From contig CACAUH010000058.1 in the NCBI GenBank assembly GCA_902535565.1, positions 1-9,078 of the forward strand: a stretch of DNA of 9,078 bases. Direction: 5' to 3'. Positions 1-6,978 of this stretch are shown in pieces (within the stretch, counting starts at the first letter, position 1; every line of letters begins with the position of its first letter). This DNA comes from an uncultured Bacteroidota bacterium (lineage in GTDB: Bacteria; Bacteroidota; Bacteroidia; Flavobacteriales; UA16). The translations under genes were made by a program, and so were the position numbers. Below the pieces are notes generated by a model. That model ran no database searches. It was given only the letters and a program-made list of their open reading frames with translations, and was not told where the DNA came from.

Positions 1-1515
1 CGCAAAGCCATTGCAGTCGAGCACCAAGTCACCCCCTTGAATCTCCACAGTCAATTCAGGGTACTCCTCGACTACGATATTGAAGACCCCGTCGTCGTTT
101 GGCATTCCACAGGTGTCATTGATGGTGACGATACACTCGAATGTCCCTGAAGAGGCTGGGATGTAATTGATTTGGTTGGTGTCGAGTCCGGGATTGCAAT
201 CCCATTCATAGGTGTAGTTGCCATATCCACCAGAGACGTTGGGCTCCAGTATCACGGAGTCTCCAACGCAGAGCTCTGTATCCCAACCATCGACAACCAA
301 TGGGTCAGGCTCATCCAAAATGTCAAATTCGAAATAACTCGTCAAGCCGCCGCCATTGCACGCAGCAAGGTTGAGGATTTCCATCACCACTGTCTCTGTC
401 CCTTCGACAAGACCATCTTCAAAAGCATCGAGTGGAAACTCTTGGACCGTCACGAAAGGTGGAAAGTAGACCGTGTCCGGAAGCAGGGTGAAATCAACCC
501 CATTGGTCGCGGTGCTGGCAGAGTAATCGATGATCACCATCTCCTCGATATCGATGATGGTTTCGATGGGACGGGTAAATGTCAAAAGTGCCTCTCCACA
601 GTCTTCAAAAATGACCGGATTGTCTGTCACCAAGTCAGCTCCCACATTGATATTCAAATCGACCTCGACAACCGAATTCGATTCAAACGATCCAGACTCA
701 AGGACCACAATGGACTCCAATGCAGTGTCCGAGCCATCGGCTATGGCCAACCTGATGTGATAGGTTTCCCCACACTCCACTTCACTCTCGGCAGTCAGTT
801 TTACTGTGTATCCATTCTGACAGAGAATGTCATTGCTCGGATTGTCGATGTAGTATGCGGAGTTGGTCACATTGTTGACCGAACTGATCGTGATGGCCAA
901 CTGCGGATCAGAGTCTGGAACCTCTGCTAGGTTAATGGCATTGTCCGCATAAGGTCCATTGATACCAGGACCACTCAAAAAGAAACCGAAGATGTCGTTG
1001 TATTGGCTGTTGATCCAGGCCAGATACTCATCTGACCCAAAAACGTAATTGAATCGAACGGTGTCGCCTGTGGCCACAAAGTCGAACTCAATGGCACATA
1101 CATCGTTTACGCTGTTCACGTTGAAGTTTTGACCGATGAGAGGGGGAACGCTATTGGCAATGGTCAGGAGATCAGGGTCTCCTGAAACTTCCAATGCATC
1201 TTCAATAAACTGGTCCATGCAGCCATCATCAACGTTGGCCGGATTGTTGGCGACTTCGGTGCTCAATATGAGACCTGATTCGATTGGAAAATCATCTGGG
1301 TTAAATCCAGTGATGTGTCCAATTTGGACTGGACTTCCGGTGAATTGAACGTTTGTGGCAACCACACCCGATCCCAACAAGACATCATTGACGTAGGCAT
1401 CAGGAGTCAAAGTGCTGTTCACTTCAACCTGAGCAAAAGCAAAACAAGACAAGCCCAGAAGGGAAACGAGCGAGGAGCTGCGAAAACGGACAGCGCGGTT
1501 CACGGTCAGGTTCAT
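1..1515 (-). CDS. Secreted choice-of-anchor L domain surface protein (3' part cut by the window edge)
   Basis: The minus strand stays open from an ATG at 1515 to base 1, giving 505 codons with no stop; an in-frame TAA sits directly before the ATG, which fixes this start. Residues 1-28 form a signal peptide (Arg-rich start, hydrophobic LVSLLGLSCFAFA, cleavage likely AFA|Q). Residues about 36-285 match the choice-of-anchor L domain: VVATNVQFTGSPVQIGHITG, the ESGLILST turn, NDVCAIEFDFVATGDTVRF, and the signature YVFGSDEYLAWINSQYNDIF followed by GFFLSGP. Residues about 290-400 look like a Calx-beta repeat (NGVDFTLLPDTVYFPP, then EDGLVEGTETVVMEI). Residues about 404-490 look like an Ig/PKD-like module (ELCVGDSVILEPNVSGGYG, YTYEW). 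Such proteins are large, modular, exported and found mainly in Bacteroidota, often with a T9SS C-terminal domain; that end is outside the window. Ligand and function are unknown; adhesion or a surface structural role is inference. It lies downstream of the ECF sigma gene but beyond a terminator. Confidence 0.87.
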   Translation of the reverse strand, partial: MNLTVNRAVRFRSSSLVSLLGLSCFAFAQVEVNSTLTPDAYVNDVLLGSGVVATNVQFTGSPVQIGHITGFNPDDFPIESGLILSTEVANNPANVDDGCMDQFIEDALEVSGDPDLLTIANSVPPLIGQNFNVNSVNDVCAIEFDFVATGDTVRFNYVFGSDEYLAWINSQYNDIFGFFLSGPGINGPYADNAINLAEVPDSDPQLAITISSVNNVTNSAYYIDNPSNDILCQNGYTVKLTAESEVECGETYHIRLAIADGSDTALESIVVLESGSFESNSVVEVDLNINVGADLVTDNPVIFEDCGEALLTFTRPIETIIDIEEMVIIDYSASTATNGVDFTLLPDTVYFPPFVTVQEFPLDAFEDGLVEGTETVVMEILNLAACNGGGLTSYFEFDILDEPDPLVVDGWDTELCVGDSVILEPNVSGGYGNYTYEWDCNPGLDTNQINYIPASSGTFECIVTINDTCGMPNDDGVFNIVVEEYPELTVEIQGGDLVLDCNGFA

Positions 1516-1545
1516 TTACAGGCAATTTACCGGGAATAGGACGAC

Positions 1546-1578
1546 GAAAAAGGCGAAAGGTTGCGCACCCTCCGCCTT
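1546..1578 (-). terminator. Rho-independent terminator after the ECF sigma gene
   Basis: Read on the minus strand, 1578-1550 folds into a 12-bp stem with a 5-nt loop. The outer six pairs are AAGGCG with CGCCTT; the inner six are GAGGGT with ACCTTT, which includes two G-U pairs; the loop is GCGCA. A run of five T starts in the last stem bases and ends at 1547. The hairpin begins 31 nt after the sigma-factor stop codon, the classical position for an intrinsic terminator. It also lies only about 30 nt upstream of the next gene on the same strand, so it separates the sigma factor from the anchor-L gene or acts as a leader attenuator for the latter. Confidence 0.78.
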
Positions 1579-1609
1579 CATTTCGTGGAAAACCTAAATG
1601 TTACTGGAA

Positions 1610-2119
1610 TCAGCGCAATTGAAACTCTGCTAATTCTTCCTTCAAACGCTTCCTCGCATGAAAAATACGACTCTTCACCGTTCCCATCGGAATGCCCAGT
1701 TCATCGGCAATTTCATCGTAATGGAACCCGTCCAAAAACATTGAAAATGGCTTTCTGAAATCATATTTAAGCTGGTCAATCGCGGATTGGATATCATCGA
1801 TGTTGATCAGTGTTGTAACGGAATCGTGGTGGTAATCCTGACTTGCATTCAGGAAGTACTGATTTTCAGTTTGGTCCACAATGGTGTTTTGGAAACGCTT
1901 CCTCTTGTAGTTATTGATGAAGATGTTGCGCATGATGGTGTACAGCCACCCCTTGATGTTGGTTCCTTCTTTGAAATTGTTTTTGTACCGAAGGGCCTTG
2001 ACGAATGTCTCTTGCACCAAATCGTTGGCATCTTCTCTGTCCCGGGTAAAGCCCATGGCAAAACCAGACAGAAAATCTTGATGGCTGGTCAGCAGATTAT
2101 TGAATTCAAGCGTTGACAT
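1610..2119 (-). CDS. RNA polymerase ECF sigma-70 family factor
   Basis: This is a 169-residue sigma factor that would bind core RNA polymerase and direct it to a dedicated promoter set. Region 2 is at about residues 10-75, with the core-binding and -10 recognition helices REDANDLVQETFVKALRYK and GTNIKGWLYTIMRNIFINNY followed by basic KRKR. Region 4 is at about 119-165, with a helix-turn-helix HYDEIADELGIPMGTVKSR and the typical basic end FHARKRLKEEL. There is no region 1.1 or 3, and the length is normal for the ECF class. The ATG at 2119 (MSTLEFNNLL) is preferred over a TTG at 2140 because that TTG is part of the likely -7 promoter element. No anti-sigma gene is adjacent. Instead a MerR/cobalamin-domain regulator is the upstream gene, an arrangement that in Bacteroidota is familiar from light-linked carotenoid loci; no carotenoid gene is visible here. 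The target promoters cannot be read from the window. Confidence 0.95.
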   Translation of the reverse strand: MSTLEFNNLLTSHQDFLSGFAMGFTRDREDANDLVQETFVKALRYKNNFKEGTNIKGWLYTIMRNIFINNYKRKRFQNTIVDQTENQYFLNASQDYHHDSVTTLINIDDIQSAIDQLKYDFRKPFSMFLDGFHYDEIADELGIPMGTVKSRIFHARKRLKEELAEFQLR

Positions 2120-2137
2120 CTGTTCATCTTTCTGGTA

Positions 2138-2168
2138 CAAAGATTAAACAAAATATTCATCCAACCAA
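2138..2168 (-). promoter_or_regulatory. Probable Bacteroidota-type promoter of the ECF sigma gene
   Basis: On the minus strand a TTG (2168-2166) is followed after 19 nt by TAATCTTTG (2146-2138). This resembles the Bacteroidota housekeeping promoter (TTG at -33, TAnnTTTG at -7) with one extra base inside the -7 element. Transcription would start near 2132, leaving a leader of roughly a dozen bases before the ATG at 2119. The word AATCTTT and a nearby GTACC also occur in the dyad upstream of the MerR gene, which may indicate shared regulation. The fit is by eye only. Confidence 0.5.
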
Positions 2169-2213
2169 GGCTTCGTTTAACTTTTTCCTCAATTTGATAA
2201 ACAAAACTGCCTT

Positions 2214-2317
2214 TTTGGCTTGAATAGAGCCATTTCGTTTAGCCTTTACCCCTATTCTGCAAACGAAATGAACCCGCAGACACAATGAGAAGCCTGAACC
2301 GTGTGATTCAAGCCAAA
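2214..2317. repeat. 104-bp nested inverted repeat with 12-bp perfect terminal arms (MITE-like or regulatory structure)
   Basis: The outer arms TTTGGCTTGAAT (2214-2225) and ATTCAAGCCAAA (2306-2317) are exact reverse complements over 12 bp. Nested inside are CATTTCGTTT (2231-2240) and AAACGAAATG (2261-2270), an exact 10-bp inverted repeat around a 20-nt loop. The whole unit is flanked by CCTT on both sides (2210-2213 and 2318-2321), like a 4-bp target duplication. No T-run follows any arm on either strand, so it is not a standard intrinsic terminator. It carries no open frame of note and fills much of the gap between the MerR stop codon and the sigma-gene promoter. It could be a miniature inverted-repeat element, an operator array, or a structured 3' untranslated region of the MerR transcript. 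The repeats are certain; the interpretation is not. Confidence 0.6.
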
Positions 2318-2340
2318 CCTTCCGAGGGAAATGAGAAGTA

Positions 2341-3240
2341 TTAGAGGTTGAGAAGCGAACTCAACAAACCCTGCCCATCCGAATGGCAGGCAATTTGATC
2401 CGACGGACTTTCAACACCGGCAAACACACGACCTGCAAAATGAAACTTGAGGTTGGTGTTCGATGCTTCCCTAAGCACCCTATTGAAATAGTCCTCTACC
2501 CCATTCTCTGCCGGGTAGGTTGTGCAGTAGGCCACACAATGCAATTCAGGAAATTGGGCGGCCAATTGCGTCATGTCCTCCATAGGGACTGATTGCCCCA
2601 GAAACATGCTCTTGTATCCTGCGCTCCTGAGCAAATAATGCACCATCAAAAGGCTGATGTCATGAATCTCCCGCTCCGGCAAGAACAGAGCGAATGCGGC
2701 TCCAGAATAGGAAATATCGACTGGTGGAAGCTCATCTACGGCGCGAAACAAGCGCTGACGAATCAAGTTGCTCACGAAATGCTCATGTGCAGGGCAGATG
2801 GCGCTGGTCAACCACAGCATTCCAATCTGCCCCATGAACGGCAAATAAAGCCGCATCAACAGGTTACTAAAACCAGACTGCTCCTCAAACGTCTTGGACA
2901 CACTTCGAAACAACTGCTCATCAAAGTTGAGCATGCTGATCTTCAGCATGCCAAGCCAGTGGTCCTCTCTGTCTGTAGCGCTGTCTAAGGCCCGAAGCGC
3001 TTCGCTCATCTCGGCCTCCGCCATGGCGGCTATCCTCGAAATCTTGTGCCCATTCTGGTTGAGCAAGCTGACGTTGAGAAGCAGCTTCAGATCCTCGCTC
3101 GTGTAGTACCGGATGTTGGTCGACGTGCGGCGGGGGTTGAGCAGGCCATAGCGCTGCTCCCACGCCCGAATGGTGTGTGCCTTGATCCCGGTGAAATGCT
3201 CGAGGTCTTTGATGGAAAATTCATGCACGGCTGCGCTCAC
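2341..3240 (-). CDS. MerR-family regulator with CarH/LitR-like cobalamin-binding region
   Basis: From a GTG at 3240 the product is 299 residues. Residues 8-75 are a MerR winged-helix DNA-binding domain: FSIKDLEHFTGIKAHTIRAW, EQRYGLLNPRRTSTNIRYY, then EDLKLLLNVSLLNQNGHKIS. Residues about 90-170 form the helical domain that caps cobalamin in CarH-type photoreceptors, with the W-x9-EH motif intact (W143, E153, H154). Residues about 180-299 resemble a B12-binding Rossmann domain. There the usual D/E-x-H-x-x-G is E191-I-H193-D-I-S196, keeping the axial-ligand His but with Ser for Gly; the later S-x-V and GG signatures are replaced by YCT and AG. In Thermus CarH a His follows the capping Trp; here it is Leu144. 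Family knowledge suggests a repressor controlling the adjacent sigma factor, with light or B12 sensing possible but unproven. GTG 3228 (VHEFSIKD) is an equally plausible start; an ATG at 3348 would overlap the divergent gene and is unlikely. Confidence 0.9.
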   Translation of the reverse strand: MSAAVHEFSIKDLEHFTGIKAHTIRAWEQRYGLLNPRRTSTNIRYYTSEDLKLLLNVSLLNQNGHKISRIAAMAEAEMSEALRALDSATDREDHWLGMLKISMLNFDEQLFRSVSKTFEEQSGFSNLLMRLYLPFMGQIGMLWLTSAICPAHEHFVSNLIRQRLFRAVDELPPVDISYSGAAFALFLPEREIHDISLLMVHYLLRSAGYKSMFLGQSVPMEDMTQLAAQFPELHCVAYCTTYPAENGVEDYFNRVLREASNTNLKFHFAGRVFAGVESPSDQIACHSDGQGLLSSLLNL

Positions 3241-3272
3241 GTATAAGACAACACCCAGAGTTTCCGAATGTT

Positions 3273-3291
3273 CCGGTAAAGATTGTACCGG
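3273..3291. promoter_or_regulatory. 19-bp dyad in the divergent intergenic region, candidate operator
   Basis: CCGGTA (3273-3278) and TACCGG (3286-3291) are perfect 6-bp inverted arms around a 7-nt spacer, AAGATTG. The dyad lies between the divergent start codons of the MerR gene (3240, minus) and the GlmU-family gene (3326, plus), the standard place for an autoregulatory site. Weak -7-like strings overlap it in both directions (TAAAGATTG on plus, CAATCTTTA on minus). Its minus-strand reading contains AATCTTT and GGTAC, which reappear around the sigma-gene promoter. That the MerR protein binds here is inference from position and symmetry. Confidence 0.45.
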
Positions 3292-3325
3292 CCGTATTTT
3301 CGGCATGCCCCCAGAGGTTATGCCC

Positions 3326-4453
3326 ATGCCCGAAATCCACCTGTTCATCGACGACCAATGCCAAGCCCTGTATCCTTTTCATCTGGTGGAGGGTCCTGAG
3401 GGCATTCGCCATGGCGCATTCACCCAACGCGAGCGATGGGACAGAGTCGCACATCAACTTGATGTCCATGGTTGGACTGCCCCCATTCATGCCAATGGCC
3501 GTTGGGTCCCCGATGAACGCACCGTCGAGGCACTGATGCGCATCTCTGAAGGAAGCGAACTGCAATACGGCACTGCGCGACTCGCATTCCGATCTGATGA
3601 AGCGGAGAGTGCGAAAACGCCGCTTCAGATGAACAGCGAACCCCGGATACTGCATCACGCAAACGACCTCTTCACAGGATTGGAGGACCAACTCGCCCGA
3701 GACGTGGATACCTTAAACGCGTTGTGGAAACTTCAACCCTTCAAGGTCCAACCGCCCACCCACGTTTTTGGCCCTTCTGATCGCATCCTCGTGTCCGATG
3801 ATGCTGTGGTCAGGGCTGCCACACTGGACACCACAAGTGGGCCCATTGTGATTGGCCCAGGAGGCCGATTAGAACAGGGAAGCCATATCGAAGGGCCCGT
3901 GGTTATTGCGGAGGGTGCCGTGGTCCGCACCGGTGCACACATTCGCGGGGCCACGGTCATAGGGCCCTACTGCAAGGTTGGCGGAGAAATCTCAAACGTG
4001 AACTTTCAAGGCTGGGCCAACAAGGCCCATGGCGGCTTTTTGGGCAACAGCGTCATTGGCAGGTGGTGCAACCTCGGTGCAGGCACTGAGTCGAGCAACC
4101 TCAAAAACACATACGGGAGCGTCAAGCAGTGGTCAGAGCCCGAGAAAAAGATGGTGGATTCAGGACTTCAGTTCTGTGGGGTTTTGATGGGCGACCACTG
4201 CAAATGCGGAATTGGCACCACACTCAACACAGGGACCATCATGGGGCCGGCTTCAATGGTATTCGATGCCGGCTTCCCGCCCAAACACCTGCCACCCTTT
4301 TCGTGGTGCAACGCAAAACAGGGGACCACTCAGTCAAACGACCTCGACAAGATGCTGGCAACTGCAGAATTGGTCATGGCCCGTCGGGGCATGACGGTTT
4401 CCGAGCAGGCGAGAGTCAATCTGTCAGCCCTTCACGCCAAACGGCACAATTGA
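3326..4453 (+). CDS. GlmU-family protein (Bacteroidota-type putative sugar nucleotidyltransferase / acyltransferase)
   Basis: The 375-residue product matches the alternative GlmU family of Bacteroidota. The N-terminal half (about 1-140) has the family start IHLFIDDQCQALYPFHLVEG followed by GIRHGAFTQRERWDRV, but no classical nucleotidyltransferase G-x-G-T-R/K-M loop. Residues about 145-320 are hexapeptide repeats of a left-handed beta helix (VSDDAVVRAATLDTTSGPIV, IAEGAVVRTGAHIRGATVIG, then NSVIGRWCNLGAGTESSNLK, MGDHCKCGIGTTLNTGTIMG). In canonical GlmU the two halves acetylate glucosamine-1-phosphate and form UDP-GlcNAc for cell-wall and lipid precursors; the same role is presumed here but not shown by catalytic residues that I can place. 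The ATG at 3326 is favoured because AGAGG (3313-3317) lies 8 nt upstream; ATGs at 3305 and 3320 are in frame. It is divergent from the MerR gene and 77 nt upstream of lon. Confidence 0.85.
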   Translation: MPEIHLFIDDQCQALYPFHLVEGPEGIRHGAFTQRERWDRVAHQLDVHGWTAPIHANGRWVPDERTVEALMRISEGSELQYGTARLAFRSDEAESAKTPLQMNSEPRILHHANDLFTGLEDQLARDVDTLNALWKLQPFKVQPPTHVFGPSDRILVSDDAVVRAATLDTTSGPIVIGPGGRLEQGSHIEGPVVIAEGAVVRTGAHIRGATVIGPYCKVGGEISNVNFQGWANKAHGGFLGNSVIGRWCNLGAGTESSNLKNTYGSVKQWSEPEKKMVDSGLQFCGVLMGDHCKCGIGTTLNTGTIMGPASMVFDAGFPPKHLPPFSWCNAKQGTTQSNDLDKMLATAELVMARRGMTVSEQARVNLSALHAKRHN

Positions 4454-4530
4454 CCGCGTGGAGACTGACAACTTGTCCCCGGACATTTCCAGTTTCCATT
4501 CCGGCCCGATTTGTGACCTTCGCCGTCGTG

Positions 4531-6978
4531 ATGCTTGAAGAATCTCCCCTGCACATTTTGCTTTCCGACGAGACCGAAGACCAGCTCAGCATTCCCCTGC
4601 TGAGTTCGGAAGACGAAGCCGCCATGGAAAGGGAATCCACTCCGGAAGACCTGCCCATTCTGCCTCTGAGGAACACTGTTTTGTTCCCAGGTGTTGTTCT
4701 GCCGATCAACGTGGGGCGGGACCAAAGCCTCAAACTACTCAAAGAAGCGAGCAAGGGGGGACACGACATCGGGGTCATGACCCAGCGAGACGCAGAGGTT
4801 GAAAACCCGCTTGCGGCTGACTTACACGATGTGGGAACGGTGGCGCGCATTGTCAAGATGTTGCGAATGCCGGATGGGTCCAACACGGTGATTATTCAAG
4901 GCAAGCGGCGCTGCCGCATGGGAGAGGCCGTTAGTGAAGAACCTTACCTCAGGGCCAAGGTGGCGGCCTTCCCTGACACTACCTCTGAATGGTCAGAAAA
5001 CGAAGAAGATGCACTCCAGCAAAGTCTGCAAGAGATGAGCATGGAAGTCATTCAGCACAGCCCCAACCTGCCTTCTGAAGCGGCCATTGCCATCAAAAAC
5101 ATCGATTCGCTTCGGTTTTTGGTGCACTTCATCGCCGCCAACATGAACGCGGAGAAAGAGCAAAAACAATCGCTTCTCGAAGCGGAGAGCCTGAGGGAAC
5201 GCGTCGAAAAGGTCATGGAGCTGCTCGGCGAGGAGCTCCATGTGCTCGAACTCAAAAACGACATCCAGAGTCGCGTCAAAACCGACATAGAAAAGCAGCA
5301 GCGCGAGTTCTTCCTGCACCAGCAGATGAAGCAAATTCAGGAGGAGCTCGGGTCTGATCCACACAAGGAGGACATCGCCGGTAAAAAGTTGCGCGCCGAG
5401 ACCAAGGATTGGCCAGAGAAAGTAGCCGAGACCTTCCTCAAGGAAATTGGAAAACTCGAGCGGATGAACACGCAGAGCGCCGAATACAGCGTCCAATCCA
5501 ATTACCTCGATTTGCTGCTCGATTTGCCGTGGAACATCACTTCCGACGACAACTTCGACCTCACCCATGCGCAAGAAACCTTGGACGAAGACCACTACGG
5601 TTTGGAAAAGGTCAAGGAGCGCATCATCGAGCACCTCGCTGTTTTGAAACTCAAAGGCGACATGAAATCGCCCATCATCTGTCTCTATGGACCTCCAGGG
5701 GTGGGCAAAACCTCCCTTGGTAAATCCATCGCCAAGGCACTGGGCCGAGAATACGTGCGGATGTCACTGGGTGGAATGCGAGATGAGGCTGAAATACGCG
5801 GTCACAGAAAGACCTATATCGGTGCCATGCCAGGCCGTATTATTCAGAACCTGAAGAAATCAGGAACATCCAACCCCCTCTTTGTTCTGGATGAGATTGA
5901 CAAGTTGAGTCGGGACCTTCATGGCGACCCCTCTTCCGCGATGTTGGAGGTGCTCGACCCGGAGCAAAACAGCGCCTTCTATGACAACTACCTCGAGCTG
6001 GACTATGATTTGTCCAAGGTCATGTTCTTGGCAACGTCCAACAGTCTGGCCACAATCCAGCCCGCCCTGCGCGACCGGATGGAGATCATCGAGGTCTCCG
6101 GGTATACCGTCGAGGAGAAAGTGCAAATCGCCAAGCGACACCTCATCCGCAAGCACGTTGAAGAAACGGGAATCACCGAGGAGCAAATTGTCATCCCCGA
6201 TGCCACCTTGGAGAAAATTTGTGCTGAGTACACCAACGAAAGCGGGGTTCGTGGCTTGGACAAACGCATTGCCAAGGTGGTGCGACACCGCGCTGTTCAA
6301 ATCGCAATGGATATTGATCACGAGATGACCATTGCGCCAGAAGAATTGACCCAGATTCTCGGACCCTCACACGAGAAAGAGCGTTATGAAGGCAATGACG
6401 TTGCAGGTGTGGTCACCGGTCTGGCATGGACACCTGCAGGTGGAGACATCTTGTTTATCGAAACGAGCATTGTCAAGGGAAAGGGAAAGCTGACCCTCAC
6501 AGGAAACTTAGGGGACGTCATGAAGGAAAGTGCCGTCATCGCACTTCAATACCTCAAGGCACATGCCCAAGAACTGAATTTGGACCCCAAGGTGTTTGAT
6601 TCCTATGATGTCCATGTGCACGTTCCCGCTGGTGCCATACCCAAGGATGGCCCCTCTGCAGGCATCACCATGCTGACCGCATTGGCCTCAATATTCACCC
6701 AGCGCAAAGTCCGAAAATTCCTCGCCATGACCGGGGAAATCACCCTTCGAGGCCAAGTGCTTCCGGTGGGGGGAATCAAGGAAAAACTGCTGGCTGCAAG
6801 GCGTGCGGGAATCAAAGAAATCGTCTTGTGTGAGTCCAATCAGAAACACGTCGAAGAGATTCAGGCACGATACCTCAAAGGCCTGCGTTTTCATTACGTG
6901 AAGAACATGACCGATGTGATCGACCGGGCCCTGCTCAAGGAGACAGTCGACACCCCCTTGAAGATCACTGCCAGATGA
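4531..6978 (+). CDS. lon: ATP-dependent Lon protease (S16 family)
   Basis: The product is 815 residues, the usual size for a bacterial LonA. It degrades misfolded and selected regulatory proteins in the cytoplasm as an ATP-driven hexamer. After an acidic N-terminal stretch (1-40), the substrate-binding LON domain begins at [20 protein letters not shown] and runs to about 245, followed by a helical coiled-coil linker with the conserved [18 protein letters not shown]. The AAA+ module has Walker [10 protein letters not shown] (387-395) and Walker [10 protein letters not shown] (450-458). The C-terminal protease domain has the catalytic Ser709 in PKDGPSAG and, 43 residues on as in E. coli Lon, Lys752 in GGIKEK. 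All catalytic parts are intact. ATG 4531 was chosen because the protein then matches family length; the frame is open further upstream, but that part overlaps the glmU-like gene. The stop codon overlaps the porQ start. No clear heat-shock promoter is visible in the 77-nt gap upstream. Confidence 0.98.
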   Translation: MLEESPLHILLSDETEDQLSIPLLSSEDEAAMERESTPEDLPILPLRNTVLFPGVVLPINVGRDQSLKLLKEASKGGHDIGVMTQRDAEVENPLAADLHDVGTVARIVKMLRMPDGSNTVIIQGKRRCRMGEAVSEEPYLRAKVAAFPDTTSEWSENEEDALQQSLQEMSMEVIQHSPNLPSEAAIAIKNIDSLRFLVHFIAANMNAEKEQKQSLLEAESLRERVEKVMELLGEELHVLELKNDIQSRVKTDIEKQQREFFLHQQMKQIQEELGSDPHKEDIAGKKLRAETKDWPEKVAETFLKEIGKLERMNTQSAEYSVQSNYLDLLLDLPWNITSDDNFDLTHAQETLDEDHYGLEKVKERIIEHLAVLKLKGDMKSPIICLYGPPGVGKTSLGKSIAKALGREYVRMSLGGMRDEAEIRGHRKTYIGAMPGRIIQNLKKSGTSNPLFVLDEIDKLSRDLHGDPSSAMLEVLDPEQNSAFYDNYLELDYDLSKVMFLATSNSLATIQPALRDRMEIIEVSGYTVEEKVQIAKRHLIRKHVEETGITEEQIVIPDATLEKICAEYTNESGVRGLDKRIAKVVRHRAVQIAMDIDHEMTIAPEELTQILGPSHEKERYEGNDVAGVVTGLAWTPAGGDILFIETSIVKGKGKLTLTGNLGDVMKESAVIALQYLKAHAQELNLDPKVFDSYDVHVHVPAGAIPKDGPSAGITMLTALASIFTQRKVRKFLAMTGEITLRGQVLPVGGIKEKLLAARRAGIKEIVLCESNQKHVEEIQARYLKGLRFHYVKNMTDVIDRALLKETVDTPLKITAR

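Noticed and set aside
172..930. Long plus-strand open frame of 252 codons
   Set aside because: It lies wholly antisense to the anchor-L gene, whose minus-strand frame gives clear domain motifs and a signal peptide; the plus-strand translation shows no family pattern.
2120..2140. Sigma-factor start at TTG 2140
   Set aside because: The TTG forms part of the likely -7 promoter element, and the ATG at 2119 gives the usual ECF N-terminus.
2214..2317. Integron attC site or intrinsic terminator
   Set aside because: The arms lack the GTTRRRY/RYYYAAC core sites of attC, there is no cassette context, and no T-run follows any arm.
2593..2988. Plus-strand open frame of 131 codons opposite the MerR gene
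   Set aside because: It is antisense to a well-supported MerR/B12-domain protein, and its composition shows no recognisable motif.
3291..3304. Small hairpin GCCG-TATTTT-CGGC just upstream of the GlmU-like gene
   Set aside because: The stem is only 4 bp with no T-run, too weak to call as a terminator or riboswitch part.
3241..3348. MerR start at ATG 3348
   Set aside because: It would add 36 residues with no family similarity, cover the divergent promoter region and overlap the start of the GlmU-like gene.
4129..4530. Possible 134-residue N-terminal extension of Lon
   Set aside because: The frame is open, but it overlaps the end of the GlmU-like gene, looks like random sequence, and Lon beginning at 4531 already has normal family length.
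4993..5634. Minus-strand open frame of 213 codons inside lon
   Set aside because: It is a shadow of the lon coding sequence; the Leu/Val/Phe-rich translation reflects the reverse complement of the Glu/Lys-rich linker codons.
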